A DNA stretch of 64,000 bases from an uncultured Prevotellaceae bacterium (GTDB lineage: Bacteria; Bacteroidota; Bacteroidia; Bacteroidales; Muribaculaceae), in the NCBI GenBank assembly GCA_947167995.1, contig CAMVKS010000001.1, forward strand, positions 1-64,000. Direction: 5' to 3'. The notes below the pieces were generated by a model. It did no database searches, was not told where the DNA came from, and worked only from the letters and a program-made list of their open reading frames with translations. Of this stretch, positions 1 through 8,426 are shown one piece after another. A program made the position numbers and the translations under genes. Each line of letters begins with the position of its first letter. Positions within the stretch are counted from its first letter, which is position 1.

Positions 1-1535
1 GTGGCGTGTGGGCCTATCCTGGTACCCCATCGACCGAGATTACCGAGTTTATTCAGAAGAGTGAGATTGCTCGCACTGGTAATGTTCACTGCCTGTGGAG
101 TGCTAACGAAAAGACCGCCATGGAAGAGGCGCTTGGCATGAGCTATGCCGGCAAGCGTGCCATGGTGTGCATGAAACACGTGGGTATGAACGTGTGTGCC
201 GATGCCTTCGTTAACAGCGCTGTGACCGGAGCCAATGGCGGACTGGTTATCGTGGCTTGCGACGACCCATCGATGCACTCATCGCAGAACGAGCAGGATT
301 CTCGTTTCTACGCCGACTTTGCTATGATGCCTTGCTTTGAGCCAGCATCACAGCAGGAGGCCTATGACATGGTTCGTTGCGCCTTTGAATACAGCGAGAA
401 GAACCGTATCCCAGTGTTGATGCGTCTTACCACACGCATGGCTCACTCTCGTGCTATCGTTGAGACCAGCGAGCAGATGCCACAGAACGAGGTTCACTTC
501 CCCGAGAATCCTCGCCAGTGGGTGACTCTTCCAGTCAATGCACGCATGCGCAACGATCAGCTTGTGAAAGACATTCTCGCCTTTGAAGAGGATGCCTGCA
601 CTATGGGGCAGAACAAGTATATCGATGGCGCCGACCACTCGATGGGTATCATCACTTGCGGTATCGCCTATAATTACCTGATGGAGAACTATCCTGACGG
701 ATGCCCATTCCCCGTGCTCAAACTCACTCAATATCCATTGCCCAAGAAGTTGGTGCGCAAGATGGCTGCCGAGTGCAAGAGCATTATGGTTGTTGAAGAA
801 GGTCAGCCCCTCGTTGAGAAACTCATGCGCGGTGTTCTCGAGCAACCTATCGAAATCAAGGGACGACTCGATGGCACTTTGCCACGCACTGGTGAGTTGA
901 ACCCCGACTGCCTGCGTGCAGCTCTTGGAATTGAGCCAATGGAGGCCCATCCAGCAGCTCAAAACACCGTGCCTCGTCCACCAGCTTTGTGCCAGGGATG
1001 CGGTCACCGCGATTTCTATACCGCTCTTAACAATGTGCTCAAGAATTATGAGACAGCTCGAGTGTTTGCCGACATTGGCTGCTACACCTTGGGTTGGCTC
1101 GCACCTTTCCACGCTTTCCAGACTTGCGTTGAGATGGGTGCTTCACTCACCATGGCAATCGGTGCAAGCAAATCGGGGGTTCATCCCTCGGTGGCTGTGA
1201 TTGGTGACTCTACTTTCACCCACAGTGGTATGACAGGTTTGCTCGATGCCGTCAACAAGAATGCCAACATGACTCTGTGCATCAGCGACAACTTGACAAC
1301 TGGTATGACTGGTGGTCAAGACTCGGCAGGTACAGGACGTCTCGAGCAGATTTGCTACGGATTGGGCGTCGACCCAGCTCACGTGCGCGTTATCGTTCCT
1401 CTGCCAAAAAACTACCCCGACATGGAGAAAGTCATTGACGAGGAAATCAACTACAAGGGCGTCTCTGTCATTATCGCGCGTCGCGAGTGCATCCAGACTG
1501 CCAAACGCCACGCTAAAGCCAAGGCCAAGAAATAA
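1..1535 (+). CDS. iorA: Indolepyruvate ferredoxin oxidoreductase, alpha subunit (5' partial)
   Basis: Catalytic TPP-binding subunit that oxidatively decarboxylates arylpyruvates (indolepyruvate, phenylpyruvate, hydroxyphenylpyruvate) to arylacetyl-CoA with reduction of ferredoxin. The frame is open to the window edge, and the first visible residues match the family N-terminal motif YPGTPSTEI, so only about 20-30 residues are missing. The pyrimidine-binding half is N-terminal. The TPP half carries CQGCGHRDF, the GDSTFTHSG motif and a following NKNAN stretch. Unlike the well-known archaeal IorA, the protein ends in a short Lys/Ala-rich tail (KRHAKAKAKK) with no CxxCxxC ferredoxin domain, so it must pass electrons to a separate ferredoxin or partner. 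First visible gene of an operon with iorB, an aminotransferase and a CoA-transferase. Confidence 0.93.
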   Translation, partial: GVWAYPGTPSTEITEFIQKSEIARTGNVHCLWSANEKTAMEEALGMSYAGKRAMVCMKHVGMNVCADAFVNSAVTGANGGLVIVACDDPSMHSSQNEQDSRFYADFAMMPCFEPASQQEAYDMVRCAFEYSEKNRIPVLMRLTTRMAHSRAIVETSEQMPQNEVHFPENPRQWVTLPVNARMRNDQLVKDILAFEEDACTMGQNKYIDGADHSMGIITCGIAYNYLMENYPDGCPFPVLKLTQYPLPKKLVRKMAAECKSIMVVEEGQPLVEKLMRGVLEQPIEIKGRLDGTLPRTGELNPDCLRAALGIEPMEAHPAAQNTVPRPPALCQGCGHRDFYTALNNVLKNYETARVFADIGCYTLGWLAPFHAFQTCVEMGASLTMAIGASKSGVHPSVAVIGDSTFTHSGMTGLLDAVNKNANMTLCISDNLTTGMTGGQDSAGTGRLEQICYGLGVDPAHVRVIVPLPKNYPDMEKVIDEEINYKGVSVIIARRECIQTAKRHAKAKAKK

Positions 1536-1565
1536 TCATTAGAAAACTAAAACAACAACCAAATC

Positions 1566-2150
1566 ATGAAACAAGATATAATACTTTGCGGTGTGGGCGG
1601 ACAAGGTATCCTCTCCATTGCTACTATCATAGGTTGGGCTGCACTCAAAGAGGGTATTCACCTCAAGCAAGCCGAGGTGCATGGCATGAGCCAGCGTGGA
1701 GGAGACGTTCAGAGCAATCTGAGACTCTCCGATCAACCCATCGCCAGCGACCTCATCGCTCACGGAGCTTGCGACCTCATTATCTCCCTCGAGCCAATGG
1801 AGGCTTTGCGTTATGTGCAGTATCTTAACCCTAAAGGATGGGTTATCACCAACACCACTCCTTTTGTCAATATCCCCAACTATCCCGAGATGGACGATGT
1901 GAACAACGAGCTCAAGAAGCTGGGCAACGTGATTATGATCGACGTTGACACTATTGCCAAGGAGGTGAAATCGCCACGCAGCGCCAACATGGTGCTCCTC
2001 GGCGCTGCCGCCTCGGTGCTCGAAATGCTTAAACCCGAACAGCTCCTCGAGGGTATCACCAACGTCTTTGCCAGCAAGGGCGAAGCTATTGTAGAGACCA
2101 ACATCGCAGCCTTCAAGGCTGGTTATGAGTTTGCACAGAAAAACAAATAA
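1566..2150 (+). CDS. iorB: Indolepyruvate ferredoxin oxidoreductase, beta subunit
   Basis: Gamma/beta-type 2-oxoacid oxidoreductase subunit of 194 residues that pairs with IorA. The N-terminus shows the family glycine motif GVGGQGILS, followed by an EVHGMSQRGG segment typical of the CoA-binding catalytic subunit. Length is normal for IorB. It lies 30 nt after iorA in the same direction, the usual arrangement, so the two are almost certainly co-transcribed and form the heterodimer or heterotetramer. The start is the only good ATG before the glycine motif. Confidence 0.95.
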   Translation: MKQDIILCGVGGQGILSIATIIGWAALKEGIHLKQAEVHGMSQRGGDVQSNLRLSDQPIASDLIAHGACDLIISLEPMEALRYVQYLNPKGWVITNTTPFVNIPNYPEMDDVNNELKKLGNVIMIDVDTIAKEVKSPRSANMVLLGAAASVLEMLKPEQLLEGITNVFASKGEAIVETNIAAFKAGYEFAQKNK

Positions 2151-2217
2151 CGAGAAGACATGAGGATATCTCTCCACTCTTTCCTCTCACTCTCACCCAT
2201 TAAACTATAAAACAACT

Positions 2218-3537
2218 ATGAGTTTTCCTATTAAACAACAAGTTCTAAACGATATTCTTGCAAAACGTGATCTTACCGACGTGTCGAGGACAACAATACG
2301 TCAATGCGCAGCCATAGCAGCCGAGATGGAGAAGGCTGCCGGCGAAAAGTTCTTGCGCCTTGAGGTGGGTGTGCCTGGTCTTGCTCCTGGTCAAGTGGGC
2401 GTCGAGGCTCAAAAGGCCGCCCTCGATCATGGCATTGCCAGCATCTATCCCGCTATCAGCGGTCTTCCTGAACTCAAGGAAAATGCTTCAAAGTTCATCA
2501 AGGCGTTTATCGACGTTGACATTAATCCAGAATGCATCGTGCCTACTGTTGGTTCTATGCAGGCTGGTATGAACCTGATGCTTGAGTGCTCACAGCTCGA
2601 CCCCAAGAAAGATACAATCCTCTATGTCAACCCAGGTTTTGCCCCTCATGTGATGCAGGCTCAGGTTCAAGGCATCAAGCACAAGCAGTTCGACATCTAT
2701 GAATTCCGCGGTGCTAAACTTCGTGCTAAACTCGAGGAGTATTGCTCTCAAGGTAATATTGTGGCTATCGTTTACTCCAACCCCAACAACCCATCGTGGG
2801 TTTGCTTGACCGAAGAGGAGCTGCAGATTATCGGTGAGATGGCCAATAAATACGACATGATTGTACTTGAAGACCACGCCTATATGTGCATGGACTTCCG
2901 TACCGACAAGTCGGTGCCTTTCGAACCTCCATTCCAGCCCACTGTTGCCCGTTATACCGACAATTATGTCTTCATGCTTTCAGGCTCGAAGATTTTCAGC
3001 TATGCCGGTGAGCGAATCGCTGTTGTGGCGTTCAGCAACAAGCTGTTCAACCGTGAGTACCCTGCTCTGCGTGAGAGATACAACATCGGCCGAATGGGTG
3101 ATAACTTCATCTTCACCTATCTTTATGTGGCTTCTTCAGGTACTTCTCATTCGGCACAATATGCACTCTCGGCAATGATGAAAGCCGCAGTTGATGGTAC
3201 CTACAAGTTCGTTGATGAGGTGCGCGAGTATGGACGTCGTGCCAAGATTACCAAAGAAATCTTCCTCAAGCATGGCTTCAATATTATCTATGATAAGGAT
3301 GGCGATCAAGACCTTGCCGACGGCTTCTACTACACAATTGGTTATGAGGGAATGAGCGACTCTGAGCTTCTCAACGACTTGATGCTCTGTGGTATCTCGG
3401 CAATCACCCTCAACACCACTGGTAGCAAACAGCCTGGTATTCGTGCTTGCGTATCGCAGCTCAACAGCGAGTGGCACATTCAGGCTCTTGACGAGCGTTT
3501 GGCAATGTTTGTAGAACTTCAAAAATCCAAGAAATAA
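2218..3537 (+). CDS. PLP-dependent aminotransferase class I/II, probably aromatic amino acid
   Basis: Fold-type I aminotransferase of 439 residues. Visible hallmarks are the NPNNPS motif of the substrate/PLP pocket, an acidic LEDHAY segment (the PLP-pyridine Asp), and the Schiff-base lysine in SGSKIFSYAGER (about Lys258). Its place directly between iorAB and a CoA-transferase implies that it makes the 2-oxo acid used by IorAB, most likely from Trp, Phe or Tyr. Substrate identity is inference; branched-chain or methionine substrates are not excluded. It starts 67 nt after iorB and ends in a TAATG overlap with the next gene, so translation is probably coupled. Confidence 0.85.
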   Translation: MSFPIKQQVLNDILAKRDLTDVSRTTIRQCAAIAAEMEKAAGEKFLRLEVGVPGLAPGQVGVEAQKAALDHGIASIYPAISGLPELKENASKFIKAFIDVDINPECIVPTVGSMQAGMNLMLECSQLDPKKDTILYVNPGFAPHVMQAQVQGIKHKQFDIYEFRGAKLRAKLEEYCSQGNIVAIVYSNPNNPSWVCLTEEELQIIGEMANKYDMIVLEDHAYMCMDFRTDKSVPFEPPFQPTVARYTDNYVFMLSGSKIFSYAGERIAVVAFSNKLFNREYPALRERYNIGRMGDNFIFTYLYVASSGTSHSAQYALSAMMKAAVDGTYKFVDEVREYGRRAKITKEIFLKHGFNIIYDKDGDQDLADGFYYTIGYEGMSDSELLNDLMLCGISAITLNTTGSKQPGIRACVSQLNSEWHIQALDERLAMFVELQKSKK

Positions 3538-4829
3538 TGAATTATATGAGTGCCGACGAGGCGGTTCGCCTTGTCAAGAGCGGTGACCACATCTATTGCA
3601 TGGGCAGCACGGCAATTCCCGTGGTGTTGCAGAGCGCATTGGCGCGACGTGCCAGCGAGCTTCGCGACGTGGTGGTCTATTCGGCTTTCAACGTGCCCTA
3701 TGGCGAATGTCCGTTGTGCAATCCCGAGTATAAGGACTCGTTCATCACAAAGAGCCTCTTCTTGAGCGGTGACCAGCGCAAGTGGGTAGCTCAAGGCTAC
3801 GGTGAGGTCATCCCTGCTTTCTTGGGCGAGATTCCTTTCTTGTTCCGCAGCAAGCAGCTGCCTCTCGACGTCACATTCCTGAACTGCTCGCCTCCCGACA
3901 AGGACGGCTATTGCAGCTATGGTATGAGCGCCGACTTGGCTTTCAGCGCTGTAGAAATGTCGAAGACTATCATCGCGCAAATCAACGACAGCATGCCCTA
4001 TCTGTGTGGTGCCGCAAAGATTCACGAGAGCCAGATTGCTGCTGCAGTGCGATGCGACGAGCCACCGTTGGCAATGGAATTTGGCGAGTCTACTCCCATT
4101 GAGAGTGCTATTGGCGGCTTTATCGCTGCCGAGATTCCCGATGGTGCAACGCTGCAAATTGGTGTGGGAGGTATCCCCAACGCAGTGCTTGCCGGCATCA
4201 CAAACCACAAGCACCTGGGACTACACACCGAGGCGATGACCGACGGCGTGGTACGTCTCATGGAAGAAGGCGTTATCGACAATAGCCTCAAGAAGATTCG
4301 TCCGGGCAAGAGTGTCGCAAGTCTTGCTCTTGGCTCAAAACGCATGTACGAATTCCTTCATTATAACGAGGACGTGGAGTTCTATGATGTGGCTTGGACC
4401 AACGACCCAGCAGTGATTCGACAGAATCCAAAGCCCATTGCCATCAACAGTGCAATTGAGGTGGACTTGACTGGACAGGTGTGTGCCGATAGTATTGGAA
4501 CAATGATTTTCTCGAGTGTGGGTGGTCAGCACGACTTTATGTATGGTGCTGCTCTCAACCCCGAGGGCAAGACTTTCATTGCGCTGCCGTCACGCACTGG
4601 CAAGGGAAAGAGCAAGATCGTGCCAACCCTCACTCCTGGTGCTGGCGTGGTGACCACTCGATTCCAAACGCAGTATGTCGTCACCGAGCATGGCATCGTC
4701 TACCTGCGCAACAAGAGCATGGCTGAGCGTGCAAGAGCTCTTATCTCGATTGCTCACCCCGACGACCGAGAGGCACTGGAGCGTGCGGCCTATGAGCGCT
4801 TCGGATACAGCTTCTTGCGCTACAAGTAA
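3537..4829 (+). CDS. Acetyl-CoA hydrolase / 4-hydroxybutyrate CoA-transferase family protein
   Basis: Family I CoA-transferase/hydrolase of 430 residues (two-domain AcCoA_hydrolase type). The glycine-rich stretch IGVGGIPNAV is followed by LGLHTEAMTDG, where the Glu (about residue 232) matches the catalytic glutamate that forms the glutamyl-CoA thioester. The C-terminal domain contains FSSVGGQHDFMYGA. The start codon overlaps the stop of the upstream aminotransferase by one base. In context it would release aryl or acyl acid from the CoA ester made by IorAB, by transferring CoA to acetate or another acid. Hydrolase versus transferase activity cannot be decided from sequence. Last gene of the operon. 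Confidence 0.85.
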   Translation: MNYMSADEAVRLVKSGDHIYCMGSTAIPVVLQSALARRASELRDVVVYSAFNVPYGECPLCNPEYKDSFITKSLFLSGDQRKWVAQGYGEVIPAFLGEIPFLFRSKQLPLDVTFLNCSPPDKDGYCSYGMSADLAFSAVEMSKTIIAQINDSMPYLCGAAKIHESQIAAAVRCDEPPLAMEFGESTPIESAIGGFIAAEIPDGATLQIGVGGIPNAVLAGITNHKHLGLHTEAMTDGVVRLMEEGVIDNSLKKIRPGKSVASLALGSKRMYEFLHYNEDVEFYDVAWTNDPAVIRQNPKPIAINSAIEVDLTGQVCADSIGTMIFSSVGGQHDFMYGAALNPEGKTFIALPSRTGKGKSKIVPTLTPGAGVVTTRFQTQYVVTEHGIVYLRNKSMAERARALISIAHPDDREALERAAYERFGYSFLRYK

Positions 4830-4845
4830 TGTCACAAACATATTA

Positions 4846-4890
4846 ATACAATGAAAGCGTCAAATTTTTTGACGCTTTCATTGTATTATA
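4846..4890. terminator. Perfect 19-bp hairpin between converging operons
   Basis: ATACAATGAAAGCGTCAAA is followed, after a 3-nt loop, by its exact reverse complement. The hairpin sits between the end of the CoA-transferase gene (+) and the end of buk (-), with A/T-rich flanks on both sides, so it can serve as a bidirectional terminator. Confidence 0.85.
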
Positions 4891-4930
4891 GGCGAACCTA
4901 ATTATGCATTGTCGTTATCAATTATGCATT

Positions 4931-5992
4931 TTACTTATACTCTTTGGCTTCACGCTTGCCTTTAAGAACAGCTGCGGCATTGCCTGCCAGAGCACCCATC
5001 TCGTCTTCGCCAGGGAAGCAGTAGGTGGGAGCAAGGAAGTCGATGCGCTTGCGCAGCTCGCCAGTGAGGTAATCACTATGTGCCATTCCACCAGTGAGGA
5101 GGATAGCGTCGATCTTACCGCACAGTACAGCACTCTCGGCAGCAATCTGTTTAGCCACATGATAAATCATGGCGTCAAGGACAGTCTTGGCATGTTGGTC
5201 GCCATTGTTGATGCGCTCCTCGATTTCCAGCAGGTCGGTAGTGCCCAGGTGAGCGTTCAATCCACCCTTGCCAGTGATCATCTTGAGGATTTCTTCCTTA
5301 GTGTACTTGCCACTGAAGCACAAGCGCACGAGGTCGGCAGCAGGTACTGTTCCGGCACGCTCGGGAGTGAATGGGCCTTCACCATCGAGTGCATTAGGAG
5401 CATCAACAGCAACACCCTTCTCGTGCGCGGCTACCGAGATACCTCCACCCAAGTGGCAGATGATAAGGTTCATTTCCTCATATTTCTTGCCAATCTCACG
5501 GGCGAAGCGGCGTGCAATAGCCTTTTGGTTAAGTGGATGCCAGATGCTCACGCGCTTAATCTCGGGAATACCGCAGATGCGGGCATAGTCATTCAACTCG
5601 TCAACAACAACGGGGTCGGCGATGAAGCTGCGGCAACCAGGAATTTGCTGAGCAATCTTGTGTGCAATGAGACAGCCCAGGTTGCAGGCATGCTCGCGAG
5701 GAGAATTGCGAGTGTCCTCAAGCATTTTCTCGTTAATCTCATATACGCCACCGGGAACGGCTTTGCCAAGACCTCCGCGGCCAATAACGGCCTTAAAGTT
5801 GAAGTCTACATTGGTGACCTTGATCTCGTTCATTACAAGGTTGTAACGGAAATCAAACTGGTCCAAAATCGACTTGTAGGGAGCCAGCTCCTCGGGTTTG
5901 TGACGAATAGAGCGAAGCAGCAATGGGGTCTCGCCTTCGTAAACGGCAAACTTAGTAGAAGTAGAACCTGGGTTGATAACAAGTATACGCAT
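4931..5992 (-). CDS. buk: Butyrate kinase (acyl kinase)
   Basis: ASKHA-fold acid kinase of 353 residues that converts an acyl phosphate plus ADP to the acid plus ATP. The N-terminal phosphate-binding motif is INPGSTSTKFAVYEG. A GRGGLG motif, the HLGGGISVAAH motif and the LTGGMAHSDYL segment follow in the family order, at normal length for butyrate kinase and shorter than acetate kinase. It is encoded 54 nt downstream of ptb on the same strand, the usual ptb-buk pair. Natural substrates in this family include butyryl, isobutyryl, isovaleryl and sometimes arylacetyl phosphates, which fits the neighbouring ior operon. Confidence 0.95.
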   Translation of the reverse strand: MRILVINPGSTSTKFAVYEGETPLLLRSIRHKPEELAPYKSILDQFDFRYNLVMNEIKVTNVDFNFKAVIGRGGLGKAVPGGVYEINEKMLEDTRNSPREHACNLGCLIAHKIAQQIPGCRSFIADPVVVDELNDYARICGIPEIKRVSIWHPLNQKAIARRFAREIGKKYEEMNLIICHLGGGISVAAHEKGVAVDAPNALDGEGPFTPERAGTVPAADLVRLCFSGKYTKEEILKMITGKGGLNAHLGTTDLLEIEERINNGDQHAKTVLDAMIYHVAKQIAAESAVLCGKIDAILLTGGMAHSDYLTGELRKRIDFLAPTYCFPGEDEMGALAGNAAAVLKGKREAKEYK

Positions 5993-6046
5993 AGTTGTTT
6001 GTTGTTATATATTAAATTAATGTGTAATTAAGATTGTTTTGATTAA

Positions 6047-6952
6047 TTAAATAGCCGATGCCACTGCAAGGCTATAGAACTTCGACTCGATGCTGTCGCC
6101 GCGAGATGGAAGCACAACAGGTACTTTTGCGCCCTGAAGCAAGCCTGCGGTCTGTGCGTGGCACAACAATGTGATGGTCTTGTAGAACACGTTGCCGCTC
6201 TCAATCTCGGGGAAGAGAACTGCATCGGCCTCGCCGTTGATGGGTGATTCAATGCCCTTGTGGTGCATGCTCTCATAGCACAGTGAGCACTTCAGGTCCA
6301 GAGGACCGTCAACGATGCAATTGCCAAACTCGCCCTGTGCAGCCTTCTCCTTGATGATTACATAGTCGGCAGTGCAGGGGAAGTGACGCTCGTCAACTTT
6401 CTCCGAGCAGTGGATGAGGGAAATCTTTGGCTCTTCAATGTGAAGGGCGTGAGCGATTTTAGCCACATATTTCACCTGCTCGATGCGTTGGTCAACAGTG
6501 GGGCAGGGGATTACTGCTGCATCGGTGAAGAGAAGCAGGCGCTTGAGCTCTGGAATGTCGGCCACGGTAACATGGGTGAGCACGTTGCCCTTGGGAAGAA
6601 TACCGGTTTCCTTGTTAAGGACTGCACGAAGCAGGTTGTCGGTGTTCAGCAGACCCTTCATGAGCACATTGGCACGGTCTTCTCTTACTTCGGTAACAGC
6701 CTTGGCAGCTGCGTCATCACGGTCGGTGGCATCGATAATCGAGAACTCGCTCTTGTACTGAGCAAAACGCTCGTCGGCCTCAATTTCCTGGCGGCAGCCA
6801 ACAAATGTCACGGTGATAATACCAGCCTCGAGAGCTTTGAGCACGGCACTGCGAGTAACATCGTCCTCGGCCCACACTACAGCCACACGGCTTTTTGTTC
6901 CCTTACTTGCAAGATGAGCAGTCAGCTCATCAAAATTCTTGATACTTGGCAT
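6047..6952 (-). CDS. ptb: Phosphate butyryltransferase (phosphotransacylase)
   Basis: Phosphotransacylase of 301 residues that converts acyl-CoA plus phosphate to acyl phosphate plus CoA. The N-terminal strand motif AVVWAEDDVTRSA and the central GILPKGNVLTHVTV segment are typical of Ptb rather than Pta. It is the first gene of the ptb-buk operon. A -7-like element, TACCTTTG on the minus strand (complement of 7013-7020), lies about 60 nt upstream, but no clear -33 box accompanies it. With buk it gives substrate-level ATP from acyl-CoA esters. Confidence 0.93.
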   Translation of the reverse strand: MPSIKNFDELTAHLASKGTKSRVAVVWAEDDVTRSAVLKALEAGIITVTFVGCRQEIEADERFAQYKSEFSIIDATDRDDAAAKAVTEVREDRANVLMKGLLNTDNLLRAVLNKETGILPKGNVLTHVTVADIPELKRLLLFTDAAVIPCPTVDQRIEQVKYVAKIAHALHIEEPKISLIHCSEKVDERHFPCTADYVIIKEKAAQGEFGNCIVDGPLDLKCSLCYESMHHKGIESPINGEADAVLFPEIESGNVFYKTITLLCHAQTAGLLQGAKVPVVLPSRGDSIESKFYSLAVASAI

Positions 6953-7231
6953 GTTTTTTTAAGAAAATTATTGTTTTAATGTTATGTTTATTGTCAATAG
7001 TTTTTCCTCGTGCAAAGGTAGACATTTTTTTTATAATAATAAATAGTTTTAGTCCCATATTTTTAAAAAGTCTAATGGTTGCTGGTTCTTGCCATTTTGG
7101 ACCATTACTTTTCAAGACTCTCTTGCTGGCAAGTTGTTGATTTTGTTTATCTTTTGCCGTGTAAATAATGTTAATACTGTTAATAAATTTTAAAAGAGAC
7201 CGTTTCGCTGGTCTTTTGGCATGGTGGGGCT

Positions 7232-7262
7232 ATTGTTGTTTATATAATAATGCGTACCTTTG
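7232..7262 (+). promoter_or_regulatory. Promoter of rplM-rpsI
   Basis: ATTG-N19-TACCTTTG matches the Bacteroidota housekeeping promoter (-33 TTTG, -7 TAnnTTTG) with one change in the -33 box. It lies about 110 nt upstream of rplM. Confidence 0.75.
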
Positions 7263-7264
7263 CA

Positions 7265-7374
7265 CGCCGATTATTTCCAAGATAATTTCGACAGGGTGCC
7301 AGAGAGTGACATTTGGCCGTGTCATTGTGTGCGCTGTTGAAGAGTTAATTAATTTTTAATCAGGATTTTAAAAA
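7265..7374 (+). promoter_or_regulatory. 5' leader of the rplM operon, possible autoregulatory RNA
   Basis: The transcript starting near 7269 would have a roughly 105-nt untranslated leader with two small hairpins: ATTAT/ATAAT around 7270-7287 and TGACA/TGTCA around 7307-7325. Autoregulatory leaders are known for L13-S9 operons in other bacteria. A match here is only inferred. Confidence 0.3.
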
Positions 7375-7854
7375 GTGAACACTTTAAGTTACAAGACCGT
7401 GTCTATCCGCAAGGAAGACGTCCAGAAAGAATGGGTAGTAGTAGATGCTACCGATCAGGTACTGGGCCGCTTGTGCGCAAAAGTAGCTAAAATATTGCGC
7501 GGCAAGTATAAACCCAGTTTCACACCACACGTTGACTGTGGTGATAACGTAATCATCATCAACGCCGATAAGGTTAAGCTCACTGGTAACAAGTGGGACG
7601 ACCGCACCTATGTTAGCTATACTGGCTATCCCGGTGGTCAGCGTTATGCGACCCCTGCTATACTTCAAAAGAAGTCGGAGGACAAGCACCTTAAGGCTGG
7701 CAAGCACCCCTTGTTCCTTCACGTGATTAAGGGTATGCTCCCAAAGAACAAGCTCGGAGCTAAGATTTTGAACAACGTATATATCTACAATGGTCCAAAT
7801 CATCCTCACGAGGCTCAGCAACCAAAGGCAATAGATATCAACAAACTTAAATAA
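7375..7854 (+). CDS. rplM: 50S ribosomal protein uL13
   Basis: Large-subunit protein of 159 residues that binds 23S rRNA early in assembly. The sequence is typical of Bacteroidales L13: VDATDQVLGRLCAKVAKILRGKYKP near the N-terminus and the GYPGGQR segment in the middle. Translation begins with GTG; the family N-terminus (MxTLSYKT) supports this start over any later ATG. It is followed 12 nt later by rpsI, the conserved L13-S9 pair. Confidence 0.97.
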   Translation: MNTLSYKTVSIRKEDVQKEWVVVDATDQVLGRLCAKVAKILRGKYKPSFTPHVDCGDNVIIINADKVKLTGNKWDDRTYVSYTGYPGGQRYATPAILQKKSEDKHLKAGKHPLFLHVIKGMLPKNKLGAKILNNVYIYNGPNHPHEAQQPKAIDINKLK

Positions 7855-7866
7855 TAGATTGGAAGT

Positions 7867-8253
7867 ATGGAACAAATTAATGCAGTAGGTCGTCGTAAAG
7901 CAGCTATCGCACGCGTATACTTTAGCGAAGGAAATGGCGAAATCACTATCAACAAGCGCACACTTGAAGAATATTTTCCATCTCCAATTCTTCAATTCAT
8001 TGTTAAACAACCATTGAACTCTCTTGAGGTTGCCGAGAAATACAACATCAAGGTGAACCTCATTGGTGGTGGTTACAAAGGACAAGCCGAGGCTCTCCGC
8101 CTTGCTATCGCACGTGCTTTGGTGAAAATCAATCCCGAAGACAAGAGCGCACTCCGCAAGGAAGGATTCATGACTCGCGACCCACGTGCCGTAGAGCGCA
8201 AGAAACCAGGTCAGCCCAAGGCACGCAAGCGTTTCCAGTTCAGCAAGCGTTAA
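7867..8253 (+). CDS. rpsI: 30S ribosomal protein uS9
   Basis: Small-subunit head protein of 128 residues whose basic C-terminal tail reaches the P-site tRNA. Visible features are the N-terminal GRRKAAIARV motif and the highly basic end GQPKARKRFQFSKR, both diagnostic for S9. It is translated just after rplM (12-nt gap). A weak CTCTG/CAGAG stem follows at about 8279-8299, in the 173-nt gap before rpsB. Confidence 0.98.
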   Translation: MEQINAVGRRKAAIARVYFSEGNGEITINKRTLEEYFPSPILQFIVKQPLNSLEVAEKYNIKVNLIGGGYKGQAEALRLAIARALVKINPEDKSALRKEGFMTRDPRAVERKKPGQPKARKRFQFSKR

Positions 8254-8426
8254 TATTTTCAGTATATTCAACTCCTTGCTCTGGAACAATAAAACAGAGT
8301 TTAGTATCCAAATTGCATAGACTCACTTGCCAGGCAGCATGATACACATTAATATATATTGGAAGTGCTAAGGCATGGCTACTATGCGATTGATTTAAGT
8401 TGAAAGTAAACAAAAAAATTATTAAA

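Noticed and set aside
348-1112. 254-residue minus-strand ORF opposite iorA
   Set aside because: Shadow of the iorA coding frame; composition is that of an antisense translation and there is no start signal.
4904-6031. 375-residue plus-strand ORF opposite buk
   Set aside because: Antisense shadow; the buk frame carries all kinase motifs.
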